A stretch of DNA of 64,000 nt, from the NCBI RefSeq assembly GCF_014201355.1, contig NZ_JACHEG010000002.1:310001-374000 (forward strand), written 5' to 3'. Source of the stretch: Aliirhizobium wenxiniae. Its GTDB lineage: Bacteria > Pseudomonadota > Alphaproteobacteria > Rhizobiales > Rhizobiaceae. The notes under the pieces are model-generated. The model searched no databases. It was not told the DNA's origin and was given only the letters and a program-made list of their open reading frames with translations. The position numbers were made by a program, and so were the translations under genes. Below are positions 35,634 through 45,192 of this stretch, one piece after another (positions within the stretch are counted from its first letter, which is position 1; the number at the start of each line of letters is the position of its first letter).

Positions 35634-38366
35634 GTGTTCTTGATCGATATCCTGCTGGTCATCCTTGTCTTCTTTCTGGTGTCGCAAAACCGAAAGATGT
35701 CTACCCGTGTCGACGGGGTGGAAACGGAACTTGCGGCTCTCAAGCAGATGATCTCGGAAGGCGGGCTCGGCCCGGCTCTCGCACCACAGCCGGTGCGACA
35801 AGAGGCTGCCGACGCGGTTCTGGAAGAGATGCGAGCCGAAGAGCCGGATGCCGTGCAGGCAGCCCAAGCTGATGAGAACACCCCGGAGACGACGGCTGCC
35901 GAGACCGGGGCCGACGAAACGATATCGGAGCCACCTCGTCCGGTCCGCGAAAAACCGTCACGGGAAAATCTGGAAAGTTATCTCGGTGCCCGCTGGCCGG
36001 TCTGGGTCGGCGGCGTGGCGCTGGCATTTGGCGGCATCTTTCTCGTACGGTATTCGATCGAGGCCGGCCTTCTAGGTCCGGCGGCACGGCTTATGCTGGC
36101 GTCACTTTTCGGCCTTCTGCTGATGGCCGGTGGCGAGATCGTGCGGCGGAAAGCACTGCCGAAGATTTCCGAAATCTATGCCAATGCGATGATCCCCGGC
36201 GCGCTGACGGCAGCCGGTGCGGTGACGCTGCTGGGAACGGTGTTCGCGGCCTATACCTTTTACGAGTTCATCGGCTCCGGCACGGCCTTCGCGCTGCTGG
36301 CGCTGGTCTCGTTTGCGGTGATTGCGCTGTCCTTGCTGCACGGGCAGGCGCTTGCGGGTCTCGGCCTGCTCGGTTCGCTCGTCACGCCGCTTCTGGTAAC
36401 GACGGACGCGCCGAACGCCAATGCGCTGTTCCTCTTCCTCGGCATCACCTGGCTTGCGGTCAATGCCGCCTCGCGCATTCGCCGTTGGACCGTCGTTCCG
36501 ATGCTCGCCAATATCGGCACCGGGCTTTGGGTGCTGGTCTATGCCGCAATCGGCACGGGTTTCGATCCGCTGCCGCCCACGCTTACCATGCTGGTGATGA
36601 TTGCCGGCACGATCTTCCTCTGGCCAGGCCAGCAATATTCCGCAGCCGCCGGCACCGGCTGGGCTTCGCTGCTGAAACGGCCGCCGCTGAAGATCACCCT
36701 GTCGCTATCGATCATGATCGTGCTTTGTGCGCTCGCCACCGTTGCCAGCGGCACCAGCACGGGGATCGACCCGCAATTCGCATTCCTGGCAGTCATCGCC
36801 ACGCTTGCGGCACTGGGTGCGGCTCGCGCCTATGCATTCTGGCCGACCATCATGTCGGCCGCAGGTGCGGTTCTCGGCACGTTGATCACTGCACTTTCGC
36901 TGCTCGATTATATCGCGCCGGAAGGTCTGGACGGCACGCCGATCCCGCTTCCGCTTTCCGGTAACGAGATTGCGGTCAGCCTGCTGCTCGGCGCGATCTT
37001 TACCCTTCTGGGTTTCGCTGCCCTGAGGCGCTTCCGCAGAGAGGAAAAGGAATTCTCTATCGCCTGGGCCCTGCTGATGGGAGCGATGCCGGTGACGCTC
37101 GGCTTCATCTCCTTCCTCAACTTCGGCAACTTCTTCCGAGACTGGACGCATGGGCTTTACGGGCTGGCTATCGGTGCGGCTCTCATTGCCGCCGCCGAAT
37201 GGCTGTTCCGGAAGGGTGAAGACGACAGGATCGACTGGCCGGCCAATCTTGCCGTCGCCGGATCGTTTGCAGGCCTGACGCTGGGGCTGCATGCGCTGAC
37301 CAACGGCATCGTCACCACCGTTCTCGTATCGGTGCTCGGCTTTGCCTATCTCATGGCCATGCGGGTTCGCGCATGGCCGGCGCTGCCATGGATGATGGCG
37401 GCAGCGATCGTGATCGTCTTCGGCCGGATTGCCTGGGAGCCGACGCTGATCGGCGCCAACAGCCTCGGCACGACGCCGTTCTTCAACGCGCTTCTGATCG
37501 GCTACGGCATCCCTACCCTGCTTGCGATCGTCTCTGCCTGGCTTTTGCGCGGTTCTTCCGATTTCCGCGTGCGCAACATCATGCAGGCACTCGCCTCGCT
37601 CTCGGCGCTGATCACGATTGCGGTTCTCGTGCATCACGCGATGAACGGCGGAAAGCTTTCCGGCGATGTGCCGACGCTCGGTGAACAGTCGATCTATACG
37701 CTGATCACCATCGGCTTCTCGGGCATCCTGATGACGCTGGACCTGAAAACTCCCTCGCCGGTCTTCCGTTTCGGCTCGATGATCGCCGGCGTGGTGGCGA
37801 CGGCGAATGTGCTGTCGCTGCATGTGTTTGCGCTCAATCCGTTCTTCTCGGGCGAGGACACCGGGCCGTGGCCTTTCGTCAATCTTCTGCTGCTCGGTTA
37901 TCTCCTGCCGGCTCTCGCCTACGCGCTCGTCGCCTATCTGGCGCGCGGACGGCGGCCGGTGCCTTATGTGGCGATGCTTGCCGTCTCGGGCGCCGTGCTC
38001 GGTTTTCTCTGGGCAACGCTTTCGGTGCGGCGCTTCTGGCGGGGAACCAATATCGCCGACTGGAAGGGGTTCATTCCCGGCGAAACCTATACCTATTCGG
38101 TCGTCTGGCTGATCATGGGTGTCGGGCTTCTGGTGCTCGGCTCGAAGCTTGACGCCAAGAGCATCCGGCTTGCCTCCGCCGGACTGGTGCTGATCGCGGT
38201 GTTGAAAGTGTTCCTGATCGACATGTCGAACCTCGAAGGTATCTTGAGGGCGCTCTCCTTCATCGGGCTTGGTGCGGTGCTGATCGGGATCGGGCTTTTC
38301 TACCAGCGGATATTGGTGAAGAAGAGCGACGAGCCTGATACCGATTCCAAGGAAAGCACTGCATGA
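35634..38366 (+). CDS. DUF2339 family large membrane protein
   Basis: A 910-residue protein with an N-terminal membrane helix (FLIDILLVILVFFLVS), a short coiled coil and acidic linker, then more than twenty hydrophobic segments to the C-terminus. The block NLESYLGARWPVWVGGVALAFGGIFLVRYSIEAG near residue 110 is characteristic of DUF2339 proteins. Function is unknown in the family. GTG 35634 has AGGGGGAG upstream. The stop overlaps the start of an HD-domain gene by four bases, so the two products may act together. Confidence 0.88.
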   Translation: MFLIDILLVILVFFLVSQNRKMSTRVDGVETELAALKQMISEGGLGPALAPQPVRQEAADAVLEEMRAEEPDAVQAAQADENTPETTAAETGADETISEPPRPVREKPSRENLESYLGARWPVWVGGVALAFGGIFLVRYSIEAGLLGPAARLMLASLFGLLLMAGGEIVRRKALPKISEIYANAMIPGALTAAGAVTLLGTVFAAYTFYEFIGSGTAFALLALVSFAVIALSLLHGQALAGLGLLGSLVTPLLVTTDAPNANALFLFLGITWLAVNAASRIRRWTVVPMLANIGTGLWVLVYAAIGTGFDPLPPTLTMLVMIAGTIFLWPGQQYSAAAGTGWASLLKRPPLKITLSLSIMIVLCALATVASGTSTGIDPQFAFLAVIATLAALGAARAYAFWPTIMSAAGAVLGTLITALSLLDYIAPEGLDGTPIPLPLSGNEIAVSLLLGAIFTLLGFAALRRFRREEKEFSIAWALLMGAMPVTLGFISFLNFGNFFRDWTHGLYGLAIGAALIAAAEWLFRKGEDDRIDWPANLAVAGSFAGLTLGLHALTNGIVTTVLVSVLGFAYLMAMRVRAWPALPWMMAAAIVIVFGRIAWEPTLIGANSLGTTPFFNALLIGYGIPTLLAIVSAWLLRGSSDFRVRNIMQALASLSALITIAVLVHHAMNGGKLSGDVPTLGEQSIYTLITIGFSGILMTLDLKTPSPVFRFGSMIAGVVATANVLSLHVFALNPFFSGEDTGPWPFVNLLLLGYLLPALAYALVAYLARGRRPVPYVAMLAVSGAVLGFLWATLSVRRFWRGTNIADWKGFIPGETYTYSVVWLIMGVGLLVLGSKLDAKSIRLASAGLVLIAVLKVFLIDMSNLEGILRALSFIGLGAVLIGIGLFYQRILVKKSDEPDTDSKESTA

Positions 38367-39019
38367 CCCTCACCCTCGCCGCCGCGTTTGCCCCTTACGA
38401 AGAACTGGCGCGGCAGCTTATTCCGCACGCCACCGATAGCGACGACGGAAGCCACGACATCGCTCATATCCTGCGGGTGTTCAGGAATGCCTTGCGCATC
38501 CATGCGAAGGAAGGCGGCGATGGTGAGGTTCTGGCCGCCGCGGTGTTGCTGCATGACTGCGTTTCGGTGGAGAAAAACTCACCGCTGAGAGCACAGGCCT
38601 CGCAGCTGGCGGCAGACAAGGCCAGCGGCATTCTGGCCGGCATGGGCTGGGAGACGGCAGCGATCGAAGCGGTCGCACATGCGATCACGACCCATAGCTT
38701 CTCTGCCAATATTCCGCCCGAAACTGTCGAAGCGAAGATCCTGCAGGATGCGGACCGGCTGGACGCGATCGGCATGGTGGGTGCGGCGCGTTGCTTCTAC
38801 ATTGCCGGACGAATGGGGTCGGGCCTTTATGACCCCGCAGATCCGCTTGCCAAAGAGCGGGCGCTGGACGACAAGAGTTTTGCCATCGACCATTTCGAGG
38901 TCAAGCTGTTCAAGCTCGCTGACGGGTTTCAGACCGCGGCCGGGCGTGCGCTGGCCGGTGAGCGGAACGAGCGGCTGAAACAGATAAGGGATATGTTCCT
39001 GGACGAAATCCAGGGCTGA
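38363..39019 (+). CDS. HD domain phosphohydrolase (YpgQ/YedJ-like)
   Basis: A 218-residue HD-superfamily protein. The metal-binding residues are in HDIAHILRVFRNA, VLLHDCVSVEK (the HD pair), HAITTHSF and QDADRLDAIGMVG. This arrangement matches the YedJ/YpgQ group of putative pyrophosphohydrolases. The substrate is unknown. It overlaps the DUF2339 gene start-to-stop (ATGA) and precedes the MOSC gene by 27 bases, so these three may be co-transcribed. Confidence 0.9.
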   Translation: MTLTLAAAFAPYEELARQLIPHATDSDDGSHDIAHILRVFRNALRIHAKEGGDGEVLAAAVLLHDCVSVEKNSPLRAQASQLAADKASGILAGMGWETAAIEAVAHAITTHSFSANIPPETVEAKILQDADRLDAIGMVGAARCFYIAGRMGSGLYDPADPLAKERALDDKSFAIDHFEVKLFKLADGFQTAAGRALAGERNERLKQIRDMFLDEIQG

Positions 39020-39046
39020 GATCCGGGAACAGCAGTTGAGGACGAT

Positions 39047-39898
39047 ATGATGAAGGTCGCGGAACTGAATTTCTACCCCCTGAAGAGCGGCCGCGGCATC
39101 TCGCTCGATCAAGCGGTGATGACGCTCGCGGGCATTCCCGGCGACCGGAAAATGATGGTGGTCGACCCGTCCGGCCAGTTCATCACCCAGCGGGAATTGC
39201 AGGAACTGGCGCAGGTGGAAGTCGAACCGCGCGATGTCGGCTACCGGTTCGCGGTCGAGGGCAAGGGGGAGATCCTGGTTGCGATTCCGCCCACTGATCG
39301 GCGCATGGACGTCGTCGTGTGGAAATCCCCCGTCAGCGCCGCGATCGCCGATGACGGGGCGAATGCGATCCTTTCCACCTGGCTCGGCCGCGAGGTAAAG
39401 CTCGCCTTTTTCGACGAGAAGGCCGAGCGCATTGCAAGTGCGGAATGGGCGGGGCCGGATACGCCGGTGACCTTTGCCGACGGTTATCAGGTGCTCGTCA
39501 CCACGACCGGTTCGCTTGCAGCGCTTAACGCCGATATGGCGAAAAACGGTGAAGGCTCCGTGGGAATGGACCGGTTCCGTCCGAATATCGTGCTCGACCA
39601 TGACGGGGCCTGGGACGAGGACAACTGGGAAGGCATCGAGATTGCCGGCATCCGGTTCGATTTCGTCAAACCCTGTGCCCGCTGCATCATGACCACGCAG
39701 GACCAGCAGACCGGTTCGCGCGAAGGGCCAAGCCCGATCCCGGCGATGGGCCGCATCCGCATGTCGGGCGACCGGCGGGTGCCCGGCCCGCTGTTCGGCT
39801 GGAATGCGGTGCCGCGCAGCGAAGGGACGATCAGGCTCGGCGATGCGGCGACGATCACCGGCACGCGCGATGCCTGGGCGATCAAGCGGCGGGCCTGA
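39047..39898 (+). CDS. MOSC domain-containing protein (YcbX-like)
   Basis: A 283-residue protein with an N-terminal MOSC_N beta-barrel domain and a C-terminal MOSC domain. The likely molybdenum-ligand cysteine is in FVKPCARCIMTTQD; DRFRPNIVLDHDG and GRIRMSGDRRVPG are typical of the YcbX branch. These proteins bind a molybdenum cofactor and reduce N-hydroxylated compounds with an electron partner. No ferredoxin domain is fused here, so the partner would be encoded elsewhere. It may share the transcript of the two genes upstream. Confidence 0.9.
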   Translation: MMKVAELNFYPLKSGRGISLDQAVMTLAGIPGDRKMMVVDPSGQFITQRELQELAQVEVEPRDVGYRFAVEGKGEILVAIPPTDRRMDVVVWKSPVSAAIADDGANAILSTWLGREVKLAFFDEKAERIASAEWAGPDTPVTFADGYQVLVTTTGSLAALNADMAKNGEGSVGMDRFRPNIVLDHDGAWDEDNWEGIEIAGIRFDFVKPCARCIMTTQDQQTGSREGPSPIPAMGRIRMSGDRRVPGPLFGWNAVPRSEGTIRLGDAATITGTRDAWAIKRRA

Positions 39899-40107
39899 CG
39901 CCGCACAGGGCGAAATTCCAGGGCAGAGCGTTCCGGGGACTGCGATAGGCGTCTTGACGCATGGCAGCCATGCGGAATGATATGTTGCCTGCATGGCGTG
40001 CTGACGGCCAAAACGGCTGCATTCTCAAAAAACAAGATTCGGGCCTTGCGTTGCCATCAAGCTTCCTGGGCGCTTTCTGACCGGAAAACGCTCAAGAGCT
40101 TTTATTC

Positions 40108-41004
40108 ATGACACCACGCACCCAAGGCCTGTTCTTCGCGCTGACCGCGGTTTCGATCTTCGCGGTTCAGGACGGCATTTCCAAACATCTCGGCCAGGCC
40201 TATCCGCCGGTTTTCGTGGCGATGATCCGCTACTGGTTTTTCGCCGCCTTCGTGCTGGCTCTGGCGACCCGCAATCAGGGCGGAATCAGGCAAACGGCGA
40301 AGAGCAGCAGGCTGGTGCTGCAGATCATCCGCGGCGCGCTTCTCGTCTTCCAGATCGTCGTGTCGATCTATTCCTTCGCCAATGTCGGGCTTGCCCAGAC
40401 CCATACGATCTTTGCAGCGGCACCGCTGGTGGTTGCCTGCCTTTCGGTGCCGTTGCTCGGCGAAACCGTCGGATGGCGCCGCTGGGCTGCTATCGGCGTC
40501 GGCTTCATCGGCATTCTTTTGATCATCGACCCGCTGCATGCAAGCTTCAGCGCCAGCATCATCGTGCCTATCACCTGTACCCTGATGTTTGCGCTCTATT
40601 CGGTTCTGACGCGTATGGTCAGCAGGACCGATACGTCGCAAACCAGCTTCTTCTATACCGGCATTGCGGGAGCCGTAGCGATCACGTTGATCGGGCCGTT
40701 CTATTGGACGACGATCACACCCGACTACTGGTTCTGGATGCTAGCGCTCTGCGTTACCGGCATGACCGGACACTATCTGCTGATCCGCGCCTTCGACGTG
40801 CTCGATGCGGTCGTGGTACAGCCGATTTTCTACTGGCAGACCGTGCTCGTCTGCCTGATCGGTACGTTCATTTTCGGCGAGGTGATGAGCTGGAACATGA
40901 TCGGCGGCTGCGTGATCGTCATCGGTGCCGGCCTGTTCACCATCCTGCGCGAGGCGCAGCTCGGCAAGCGCCGTCCGCCTGTCCAGCCGCCGGGGTCGCT
41001 GTAA
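40108..41004 (+). CDS. DMT superfamily transporter (EamA)
   Basis: A 298-residue inner-membrane protein with ten hydrophobic helices in two EamA halves. Typical segments are SIFAVQDGISKHLGQ near the N-terminus and SFANVGLAQTHTIFAAAPLVVACLS at the end of the first half, and VVVQPIFYWQTVLVCLIG in the second. Substrate unknown. It ends 27 bases before the stop of the convergent flagellin gene. Confidence 0.9.
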   Translation: MTPRTQGLFFALTAVSIFAVQDGISKHLGQAYPPVFVAMIRYWFFAAFVLALATRNQGGIRQTAKSSRLVLQIIRGALLVFQIVVSIYSFANVGLAQTHTIFAAAPLVVACLSVPLLGETVGWRRWAAIGVGFIGILLIIDPLHASFSASIIVPITCTLMFALYSVLTRMVSRTDTSQTSFFYTGIAGAVAITLIGPFYWTTITPDYWFWMLALCVTGMTGHYLLIRAFDVLDAVVVQPIFYWQTVLVCLIGTFIFGEVMSWNMIGGCVIVIGAGLFTILREAQLGKRRPPVQPPGSL

Positions 41005-41031
41005 AAAGGGTCAACCGGTCGAGCGACGGTT

Positions 41032-42741
41032 TCAGTTGAACAGGCTGAGGATATTCTGCGGCTGCGAGTTGGCGATCTGCAGGCTTTGCAGCGCGAGCTG
41101 TTTCTGCGTCTGAAACGCCTGAAGACGCATCGACGCTTCTTCCATGTCTGTATCCACGAGACGGCTCACGCCGCTCTCGACTTCGTCCATCATCTTTTGC
41201 GAGAACGCCGCCTGCATCTCGATGCGTTGCTGAATCGCTCCTAGCATGGCTCCGCTATCGATCGACTGGCTGAGCATGTATTCCACCCCTTCGATATATT
41301 CGTCGATGGTGAAATTGCTGGTGGTGACATCAATCTCGGAAAGATCGAAGCGCAGCGTGAATGGTGGATCCGGCCGGAACGAGCTGATGTAGAAATCCAC
41401 CGCCTTGTTGCCATAACCCGGATAGATCGCCTGATCCGCCTGGAATGTCAGACGGTTGCCTGAGACGGATACGGCAAGGCCTTCGAAACCTGGAACGAGA
41501 TAGTCGACAATCGTCTTTAGATCGGCAGCACTGCTGATCCGGCCGTCGGTTGTTCCAAGTGCTGTATCAACGGCCGTCCGATCAATCACGAAAGTCTGGA
41601 GCGGCGCGTTATCGATGCTCAGGTCAAATGAGATCGTCGCGTCCAGCATCACCTTGAAACTCCAAAGAAAATTCATCGAGGAGCTGGTGATCATGTTGTC
41701 ATGGTCGATCCGTGGCACCGAATCGAGGCCAAGCGTGCGCTCTGTCACCGTTGGTCCGAATGTGCTGGTTATGCCACTGATATAGATGCTGGATCCAACA
41801 TTCGGAGAAGTTTCCAGTGTGCGGATTTCGTAATTGTATCCATCTGTGGGCGACGTCGCCTGCGTGCCGTAGACGTCTGCGTAAGCGTTGGCGCCGACAT
41901 TGGTGAAAGCCTGCTGAATGACCGTGCGCAATTGAAAGACATTGTCTATCTCGCCGTCATTCGTCCCAAGTGCCGCATCGATAACACTCTTGTCGATCGT
42001 GATATGGAAAGACATGCCAGCAGATTCGGGGCTGTTGTCGATAAGCAGATCGAACTGCACCGAATCGGTGGTGCTGAAGGTGATCGGTCCGTCGAAATAA
42101 TGGTCTTCATGCCCTTCGTGATAGAAGCTGCTGGTGCTCATTCCACCGAGCGGCATGTAATAATCCAGATCGTCCTTCTGCAGGATGCCGCCGCCGAAAT
42201 CGTTCAGCATGCTGGTTTTTCTCAGATCAACCTTGCTTGTGTTGATCGTCGTCGCACCGTCCACGTTGCGCGTGAACGAATCCACGACGACATCGTCCAG
42301 CTCATTGATATTGTTGATGTGATCGCCGGCGTAGGTCTGCAGATAATTGATGCCGCTGAAGCTGGAGGACCTGACGATGCTGTCGGCCTGCTTGCTCAAC
42401 TGAGAAATCTGGTTCTGGATCTGAGCCTTGTCGACACTGTCTTCCCTGGCGGTGACGAGTGTCGCCTTCACATCGGTCAGCAGATCAATTATCGCGCCGG
42501 TGCCAGCATAAGCGGTATCCACCTTCGCTGCACCGACACCAAGCGCATCACTTGCAGCGGAAATCGATTTGTTGTCGGATCGCATGGTGGTCGAAATCGC
42601 CCAATAGGCGACGTTGTCGGAAGCCACCTTCACCCGGAGGCCGGAGGAAACCTGTTCCTGGGTTTCATTCAATCCAGAAGAGACTGCCCGCAGCGTCTGA
42701 AGCGCCGACATGGCGGAAATATTGGCTAAAATACTTGTCAT
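41032..42741 (-). CDS. Flagellin, orphan long variant
   Basis: A 569-residue flagellin. The N-terminal 140 residues match the rhizobial flagellin core (MTSILANISAMSALQTLRAV, VSSGLRVKVASDNVAYWAIS, GAAKVDTAY), and the C-terminal 85 residues match the other half (LGAIQQRIEMQAAFS, LQIANSQPQNILSLFN). Between them lies an insert of about 330 residues, so the protein is longer than the usual 300-430 residues. The insert contains two related units of about 50 residues (228-279 and 369-413), both with FDL-IDN and D-ALGT-DG phrases. No other flagellar gene is in the window. ATG 42741 is chosen because it restores the family N-terminus; no clear ribosome site is seen. Confidence 0.87.
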   Translation of the reverse strand: MTSILANISAMSALQTLRAVSSGLNETQEQVSSGLRVKVASDNVAYWAISTTMRSDNKSISAASDALGVGAAKVDTAYAGTGAIIDLLTDVKATLVTAREDSVDKAQIQNQISQLSKQADSIVRSSSFSGINYLQTYAGDHINNINELDDVVVDSFTRNVDGATTINTSKVDLRKTSMLNDFGGGILQKDDLDYYMPLGGMSTSSFYHEGHEDHYFDGPITFSTTDSVQFDLLIDNSPESAGMSFHITIDKSVIDAALGTNDGEIDNVFQLRTVIQQAFTNVGANAYADVYGTQATSPTDGYNYEIRTLETSPNVGSSIYISGITSTFGPTVTERTLGLDSVPRIDHDNMITSSSMNFLWSFKVMLDATISFDLSIDNAPLQTFVIDRTAVDTALGTTDGRISSAADLKTIVDYLVPGFEGLAVSVSGNRLTFQADQAIYPGYGNKAVDFYISSFRPDPPFTLRFDLSEIDVTTSNFTIDEYIEGVEYMLSQSIDSGAMLGAIQQRIEMQAAFSQKMMDEVESGVSRLVDTDMEEASMRLQAFQTQKQLALQSLQIANSQPQNILSLFN

Positions 42742-42836
42742 GACGTACCGGATAAATCGATTGAAATATGGCGTCGTCATGAGCCGAATCGCGGAAATCG
42801 CGAGACTTGAATTTTGTCAGTTATGGTTAACGAAAT

Positions 42837-42852
42837 CTTGCCAATTGGCAAG
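42837..42852. promoter_or_regulatory. Perfect 16-bp palindrome
   Basis: CTTGCCAATTGGCAAG is a perfect dyad in the divergent flagellin/MFS promoter region, about 95 bases upstream of the flagellin start. It resembles a dimeric repressor or activator site. Binding protein unknown. Confidence 0.5.
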
Positions 42853-42861
42853 CCTCGATCC

Positions 42862-42881
42862 TTCGTACGTAATCGTACGAA
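42862..42881. promoter_or_regulatory. 8-bp inverted repeat around TAAT
   Basis: TTCGTACG and CGTACGAA flank TAAT, giving a 20-bp site typical in size for TetR- or MarR-type regulators. It lies ten bases from the 16-bp palindrome and 135 bases upstream of the MFS gene. Confidence 0.5.
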
Positions 42882-43016
42882 CTTGGCTAGGCGCGTGTCC
42901 GAGCGCTCAATTCGAGCCCGGCGCCATCAATTGCGCTGATGGATGACGTTCGCAAAACTCGTTTCACCAACGCGTGATGAGAGTATATGAACATCTTCCC
43001 ATTATGGAGGACACCC

Positions 43017-44255
43017 ATGTCTCAAGCTGCTCCCGTTTCCGCTCGAGCGACGATGCCCTGGCTTATTATTTGCGCCGGCGCGCTCGTTGCGCTTCTGACA
43101 TTCGGGCCACGTTCGGCCATGGGTTTTTTCCAGCTGCCGATGCTCGCCGATACAGGCTGGGACCGCACGACCTTCGGGCTTGCCATGGCGATCCAGAATC
43201 TTGCCTGGGGTCTGGGCCAGCCGGTCTTCGGGGCGATCGCAGACAAATGGGGCACTGCCCGGGTCCTGACCTTCTCGGGTCTGCTTTATGCGGCGGGTCT
43301 GGCGCTGATGTCGACAGCGCATTCGGAGAGCATTCTCTATCTCTCAGGCGGAGTAATGGTGGGGCTTGCGGTAGGTGCCGGATCGTTCGGCACGATCCTC
43401 TCGGCTTTCGCCCGCAACGTGACGCCCGAACAGCGCTCGTTCGCTTTCGGCATCGGGACTGCTGCAGGGTCTGCCGGCATGTTTCTCTTTGCACCGCTGA
43501 GCCAGGCCCTCATCTCCACTTATGGATGGTCGGACAGTCTTGTCATCATGGCCGTGATGATGCTGGCAATCCCGCTGCTCGCCATTCCGCTGCGCGGCAA
43601 TTCAAGCTCGGGAACACAGTCACAAGCCGCGTTCAAGCAGACCGCCGGCGAAGCTCTGAGAGAGGCGTTCGGCCACAAGGGATATCTGCTTCTGACCAGC
43701 GGCTTTTTCGTTTGCGGCTTTCAGGTGGCCTTCATCACGGCACACTTCCCGGCTTACTTGCGCGATATCGGTATCGATGCCCGTTATGCGGTGATCGCCA
43801 TGGCGCTGATCGGCTTCTTCAACGTCATCGGTTCGCTGTCGGCCGGGGTGATCGGCCAGCGATATTCGAAGCCCTATTTCCTTGCCTATATCTATCTCGC
43901 GCGCTCTGTTGCGGTGACCGCCTTCCTGCTTTTGCCGCAGACGCCGCTTTCGGTGATCATCTTCGCCATCTTCATGGGGCTTTTGTGGCTTTCCACCGTG
44001 CCGCCGACGAACGGGCTGGTGGCGATCATGTTCGGCACACGGCATCTCGGCCTGCTGGGCGGGCTCGTGTTCCTGTCGCATCAGGTCGGTTCATTTCTCG
44101 GCGTCTGGATGGGCGGTACTCTTTATGACCAGCTCGGCTCCTACGATACCGTCTGGTGGTTCGGCGTGGCGCTTGGAATCTTTGCCGCGATCGTCCACTG
44201 GCCGATCCAGGAAAAGCCTGTCGACCGGCCTGCAGCAATACAGCCGGCGGAATAA
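43017..44255 (+). CDS. MFS transporter
   Basis: A 412-residue major facilitator with twelve predicted helices. MFS features visible are GLAMAIQNLAWGLGQPVFGAIADKWGTAR around TM2-3 and PLRG followed by a polar central loop after TM6. The layout resembles monocarboxylate or organic-anion antiporters, but the substrate is not determined. ATG 43017 has GGAGG seven bases upstream, which decides the start over an ATG at 42987. It is divergent from the flagellin gene and its stop is three bases from the recO stop. Confidence 0.9.
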   Translation: MSQAAPVSARATMPWLIICAGALVALLTFGPRSAMGFFQLPMLADTGWDRTTFGLAMAIQNLAWGLGQPVFGAIADKWGTARVLTFSGLLYAAGLALMSTAHSESILYLSGGVMVGLAVGAGSFGTILSAFARNVTPEQRSFAFGIGTAAGSAGMFLFAPLSQALISTYGWSDSLVIMAVMMLAIPLLAIPLRGNSSSGTQSQAAFKQTAGEALREAFGHKGYLLLTSGFFVCGFQVAFITAHFPAYLRDIGIDARYAVIAMALIGFFNVIGSLSAGVIGQRYSKPYFLAYIYLARSVAVTAFLLLPQTPLSVIIFAIFMGLLWLSTVPPTNGLVAIMFGTRHLGLLGGLVFLSHQVGSFLGVWMGGTLYDQLGSYDTVWWFGVALGIFAAIVHWPIQEKPVDRPAAIQPAE

Positions 44256-44258
44256 GAG

Positions 44259-45014
44259 TCAGCCGACCTGACGATCCACGGGCGGCGCGGAGAGCGCCTT
44301 CAAGGCTGCCTGAACGAACCCTTCACGGGCATCGTTCGCGGTGATGCCGCGCGGCTCGTAGACATGCCGGTGAAGGAAGAACTGTGTAAGCCGGAACGCT
44401 GCCAGCATGCTCTCACGATCCGCTGCGGGTTTTGGCCCCTCCCCGAGGAATGCCGGCAGGGCCAGCATACGATCGGCATACGGGGCACCGGCCTCGCCGC
44501 AGACCGCCCGGCCGCTTTTTGGCGATACATATTTGAGGTTCTGCCGCACCCCGGTCGCAGCACATTCGGTCAGATCGAGGCCGTAACCGAGGTCATTCAG
44601 GACTGCCAGTTCAAACCGGACAAACAGTTCACCCGCATCGGCGGGATCATCCATCGTGTCGAGAATGATATCGAGCGCATCGAAGAGATGCGGGTGCGGA
44701 TCGCGCTCAGGCAAAAGGCGCAGCAGTGCCCCCATGGCCTGCACACCGTAGACGGCGGTGGCGGTCTCCATCAGTTTTGCGGCCCTAAGCCTCACAGGTT
44801 CGAGCTTCAGTTCGCCCAGATGCTCGTCGAGCCTTGCGCGCCAGACGGCTTCGACCCGATTTCCCGGCTGCAGGACCGGCTGCATGGAGCGAGAGCGGCC
44901 AGAGCGGACAAGGCCCAGATGGCGACCGCGCTCGCGCGTCATCAACTCGGCGATGACGCTGGTCTCGCCATGCCGCTTGACACCAATAATGATCGCCTCG
45001 TCCTGCCACTGCAT
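44259..45014 (-). CDS. recO: DNA repair protein RecO
   Basis: A 251-residue RecO, which loads RecA with RecR in recombinational repair. The N-terminal OB fold starts [30 protein letters not shown], and the helical C-terminal domain includes a shortened zinc-finger-like part (ECAATG followed by [14 protein letters not shown]) with fewer cysteines than in some homologues. ATG 45014 gives the family N-terminus; the upstream in-frame extension is rejected. It lies on the strand of the era-rnc-lepB block, with two small genes in between. Confidence 0.93.
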   Translation of the reverse strand: MQWQDEAIIIGVKRHGETSVIAELMTRERGRHLGLVRSGRSRSMQPVLQPGNRVEAVWRARLDEHLGELKLEPVRLRAAKLMETATAVYGVQAMGALLRLLPERDPHPHLFDALDIILDTMDDPADAGELFVRFELAVLNDLGYGLDLTECAATGVRQNLKYVSPKSGRAVCGEAGAPYADRMLALPAFLGEGPKPAADRESMLAAFRLTQFFLHRHVYEPRGITANDAREGFVQAALKALSAPPVDRQVG

Positions 45015-45192
45015 CGATGCTTGAAGTCCTTTCCGAACCGATTCAGTTCTACCGCATAAGTCTTTCAGATTGAATCGGTTTCGCGATCTGCAACACATCT
45101 CGAAAAACTGCGATCGGGTGTCATCTCCATTGGAACAAATTGACCGTCAGCGGAATTCTCTCGCCAAACAAGAACGGGTTCAGGGAGCTCCC

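Noticed and set aside
41701..42729. Plus-strand open frame opposite the flagellin gene
   Set aside because: Flagellin core motifs on the minus strand are unmistakable; the plus frame has no recognisable domain or ribosome site.
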